NCBI GenBank assembly: GCA_030248215.1
Contig: JASANG010000858.1
Coordinates: 39,150-103,149, forward strand
Length of the DNA stretch: 64,000 nucleotides
Direction of reading: 5' to 3'
Source of the DNA: Enoplolaimus lenunculus
Lineage: Eukaryota > Nematoda > Enoplea > Enoplida > Thoracostomopsidae
The translations under genes were made by a program, and so were the position numbers. Positions 60,511 to 64,000 of this stretch are shown here, one piece after another (positions within the stretch are counted from its first letter, which is position 1; every line of letters begins with the position of its first letter). The notes under the pieces are model-generated. The model was not told the DNA's origin, ran no database searches, and saw nothing but the letters and a program-made list of their open reading frames with translations.

Positions 60511-60704
60511 ATAAATGAAGAAGAGTTTGACCAGAGGGGTACATGTGTTTTAACAAAGACGCGCTGGCAAATTCGTGTCCAACGCAAAAAAGTGCTCAGA
60601 ACTAACTTCACAATTAAAAAATAAAATTTTACATTCTAGTATCATATGATATTCGACGGAACAATTTTATTAAGGTGCCACAAGTATACAGACATTTGGA
60701 AACA

Positions 60705-60800
60705 TATTCATAGGCGCCGGAAGTTGGGGGGGCAGGAAGGGGGGGAACTTGAGCCCCCCCCCCCAATGTTCAGATCGCGGGGCATAGCCCCCTCAATATT
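60705..60800. repeat. G- and C-homopolymer-rich repeat
   Basis: GCGCCGGAAGTTGGGGGGG followed by a run of twelve C within 50 bp, giving near self-complementary arms. It looks like the end of a larger unidentified element. Confidence 0.35.
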
Positions 60801-61650
60801 GCCAGAGCAACAATATCAAACCGTCGAATATTTTTCCACCAACACATCCCAACCCGCTATTAAATTGGTACGCTTTAGACCAACATCAAAATACATAATT
60901 ATACAACCGTACCGGTCAAAATATCCAAACCACAGTGCAAGCGGATAGCAAAAATAGCCAATGCAGAAACAGATAGTAATCCAAATAACGGAAACGGAAA
61001 ACGGATGTTGAAGTGTAAAAGTTTAAATAACGTTTTATTTTTCAGCCAACAGGAATTTTGAGAGATATAAGCAAATATAAAATACTAGATGCATAAGTGT
61101 CTGAAAAGAGTTAAAGATTTTTCTAATAATCTGCTTTTAAGGGACAGTTAAAGGAATGTAGACTCAGGCGTAGGTAAATTTGAGAAGAGTCGCAGTAGAA
61201 GGCAATTGCAACTTTCAGAGCCAAACAAGTATGAAGTTAATAGGCTGATTAAACTGTATTTTATCAATCCAAAATAACTACGACTCTTGGATGAACGTTT
61301 CAAGGCTTCGAACGTTAGCAACCCCTTATTTGAAACGCAGAGCCGGTACAGCCACTCCCATAACTCCCCCTTTCGTGGGCTCCGGCCCTCAAAAGGGACC
61401 CACACCCGAACCCTAACCAGTTGAAAAAACCGCCGAAGTTTTGAAATGGGTCTGGGGTTTCTTCTACATTGCTGTTATTCTTTTAATGGCTTCACACACT
61501 GCAAAAACCTTAAAATAATCACAAAGTTGCTAAAATGTGAACAAAGTTTCTCGCTCGCTACACTCAGCAAGGGTGTTGTCACAGCAATTTACACGAGCGA
61601 GAGTTCAGAGAACCTCAGACCAAACCGAAAAATTCTTGATCCACCTCTAC

Positions 61651-62086
61651 CAGGGTACAACCAGAGGTCTGCCTCCGGCTCCGGTCCCGGAAGAAAATCG
61701 GCCGCCGGCTCGGGGAGGCTCGTTGGCCGGCCGGGTACAACCGGTCTGCCTCCGGCTCCGGTCCCGGAAGAAAATCGGCCGCCGGCTCCGGTAGGATTTT
61801 TGGCTGGAGGTCCGGTAATTGCGGTAGTAAAATTTTGCATAATTTTTCAAAATTTATCTGTTTAGCGCGTTTCGTTTTACTTTTGTCATAATTTTCAGGA
61901 AAGAATTTTCAAATTTCGCAGAAAATTAACTTAAAACCAAACAGCCTAACAATATATTGCGGATATTTTTCTAAAATTAACCAATTAACCAGTTTTACAA
62001 CTTAATTTTTCCCCACCTCCGGCTCCGGCTCCTTCAAATTTTGTTGACCTCCGGCTCCGGTATTTTTCACTTCCGGTTGAACCCTA
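61651..62086. mobile_element. hAT-type MITE with perfect 8-bp target duplication
   Basis: Starts CAGGGTACAACCAGAGG and ends CTTCCGGTTGAACCCTA. ACCTCTAC flanks both sides (61643-61650 and 62087-62094). A segment of about 77 bp (GTACAACC, then CTGCCTCCGGCTCCGGTCCC) is doubled near the left end. Confidence 0.85.
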
Positions 62087-62094
62087 ACCTCTAC

Positions 62095-64000
62095 GTTAGG
62101 GGCCGCTAACATGGAGTTTGGTGGAATCTCCTCACTTGTTTGCTGCGGCACTTTTGTGGTCCACATTGTCCCATATACAATGAAACCAAATGCCGCCGTA
62201 GCTATTTATCCTGGGATCGTTGATATTTTACCAGTGAATGTCATAAACGATTTCATTTTGAGTGGTAATGAAGAAAAACAAAAACACTTTCACGTTACTG
62301 TAGAGTTTATGATTACTTCATTTACTGAAGCATCTTGTCTTTCACATCTCTTTGCAAAACGATGTCATTTTGGCAAAATAACACTGTTTAGCATTCGAAC
62401 GTTTTAGGTACCATTGTGCCCCCAATCCGAAAAAGTTGTCTGCTATTCAATACGGTCAATTGTGGTCACCACATCACTATCTAACTGTTCCTTTTGTTTT
62501 AGAAATACATTAGGCGGAGGTACGGAATACGGACCCCTTAGGAATTCAATAAAAATAGGGCATTCTATTGATTTCGACGCGCTGAGTTTTACCGTGCAAT
62601 TTTTAGCGCTGCAGGAGCCTCGGGTTAAGGAAGCTTATGGGCAAGGAGGAACTGGAATTCCAGGTTTCGGTAGGGAAATCCGTATTTTTTACTATCCGGT
62701 TCCGGTATGAAATCCTGGTATTTTTTCACCGGAATTTTGCGGTATTTTCCTTATTGAATATTTTTCTCATTTGAAAACTTTTAGAAAAAATCGTATACTG
62801 ATATTCTAACATATTTATCTAAAATTTGCTCCGAGCGTGTATTGCCAAAAATGTTTTCAATTTGTGCCATACTCCTTATAATTTATCATATTTTTCCACC
62901 TACTGCATTTATTTCCAGATTTTGGCCTTCTAAATGGTGTGTGTGAGAAGTTCGTGATTTTGATTCAAGCCTGTATCCTGTATCTCCTGTATAGTTCTTT
63001 TTCTCGATGTATGCTTATCGCTCTAAGATTTAGTAAAACCCGGCACGTAAATGTTTACTAAAACCCCAACCCAAATCCTGTATAACCCCAAATAACACCA
63101 CCAGTAAATCACAAGTTATGTAATTTAACTGGCAACCCGAGCCAAATCCCTTAAAGCCGACGCCTGAATCTTGTTTAATCCAGCCACTGGCTTCACCGTT
63201 ACTGTCACTTTTGCCCTTTTCCACAATCCGTGTAATTGTAACCCCGTTAGAATCACACCCTGTTAAACCGTGTACTTAACCCCGTTAGAGTTACACCAAA
63301 TTCCCGACCAATCTAACCCCGTTAGATTTGGCCCAGCCGTTGTAGAATAATAAATCTAACCCCGTTTGAGCTACTAGACTACGTTTTCCCCAGGTTTCCT
63401 TTACATTCCCAAATCCTCCCCTTAGCACATAACACCAGTATAATATACCTCGGTAAATTCTGCGTCCTGCGCAATGCCGGTTAAAACCTGTACTCCGTAG
63501 TTTCCTTCGCATCCTAAGCCACCGTGACTATTCTTACACGATTTGGATTCAACCCTACTTACCAATAGACTTCCGCCTTTAGCCGATATACACCAACGCA
63601 AATTCGAAAACATGGGTATAATGTAAACACACTTAACGCAGAAAATTAGACGACCGATTTGACTAGCTCCAAAACCAAGACTGATTCTACCCCATAAGCG
63701 TCTGACCTCCATTTGCATTTCGCCGAGACCCACAATTGGGTGTCCGCTCTATGCGGTTGAGGTCCAGAGCCACACATCCTCATACTCCTTTTCCTTGCGA
63801 AAACACCACAACAGCAACAACAATACGGCTGATTCGTACTTTATCACAAAGCACCATGTTGGTGCTGACATAGCCTAGCTATGTCGTTAGTTGGAATATG
63901 TACAGCATACGCAATAATATTCAACAGATATTTCACGGCCACGCAGGGCCCAGGCAAAGTCGACATTGCGGACACAGCCGCCATAGTATCAATTTAACCA
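62095..64000. other. Right edge of the window, no gene supported
   Basis: The motif TAACCCCGTTAGA or a close variant occurs four times between about 63239 and 63370. A good-looking acceptor (CTTTTGTTTTAG, ending at 62500) precedes an open stretch of about 70 codons, but it cannot be joined in phase to the signal-peptide exon at 59914. A short perfect palindrome GACATAGCCTAGCTATGTC lies near 63867. Nothing else is recognised. Confidence 0.35.

Noticed and set aside
61537-61865. Proline-rich open frames on both strands
   Set aside because: They are translations of the duplicated CTCCGG-rich part of the hAT-type MITE.
62414-62710. Coding exon after the acceptor at 62500
   Set aside because: The frame cannot be joined in phase to the signal-peptide exon at 59914, and no domain is recognisable; left as unsupported.

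Overview
This is a eukaryotic, animal-type window. Its genes are split by GT-AG introns, and roughly half of the sequence is short non-autonomous DNA transposons (MITEs), SINE-like copies and tandem repeats. The protein families point to an invertebrate animal. The hexamer TTAGGC, the telomere repeat of many nematodes, is scattered through the window, and the two-pore K+ channel has a TWK-like layout, so a nematode is possible. However, almost every TTAGGC run lies inside one MITE family, so the hexamer alone does not prove the lineage. All exon joins below were made by eye from splice signals, reading phase and family resemblance.

Layout. (1) 28-461, minus: the two-exon end of a small coiled-coil protein gene, unidentified. 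(2) 2653-9865, plus: a complete thirteen-exon TMX3-like gene (ER transmembrane disulfide isomerase, 443 aa, CGHC active site). (3) 12657-17779, minus: a complete six-exon two-pore-domain K+ channel (about 1067 aa) with a polyglutamine cytoplasmic loop and a long tail full of xQT motifs that look like dynein light chain (LC8) anchors. (4) 24315-54073, minus: a TRPM cation channel of about 1366 aa in some 25 exons across 30 kb; its introns hold most of the transposon copies. (5) 59914-59986, plus: a signal-peptide first exon of a secreted protein whose later exons I could not place. The rest, including the last 4 kb, shows no gene I can support.

Repeats. At least seven MITE families recur. MITE-1 has GGCCCATG-type ends, 8-bp target duplications and an internal TTAGGC-like array, with more than a dozen copies. 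MITE-2 has TACTGTATTGACC ends. MITE-3 and MITE-4 are fold-backs with CACTG ends. MITE-5 has ATGTCGTAGGCC ends. There is a piggyBac-type MITE at TTAA sites with a tRNA-like core, and several hAT-type MITEs with 8-bp duplications. A tRNA-derived SINE is also present. No autonomous transposase or reverse transcriptase frame was recognised.

The most notable observations are: a transposable element carrying about 28 units of the nematode telomere hexamer with a perfect target duplication; a piggyBac-type MITE carrying pol III promoter boxes; the multi-LC8-motif tail of the K2P channel; and a TRPM exon start plus its splice acceptor tandemly triplicated together with a transposon end.
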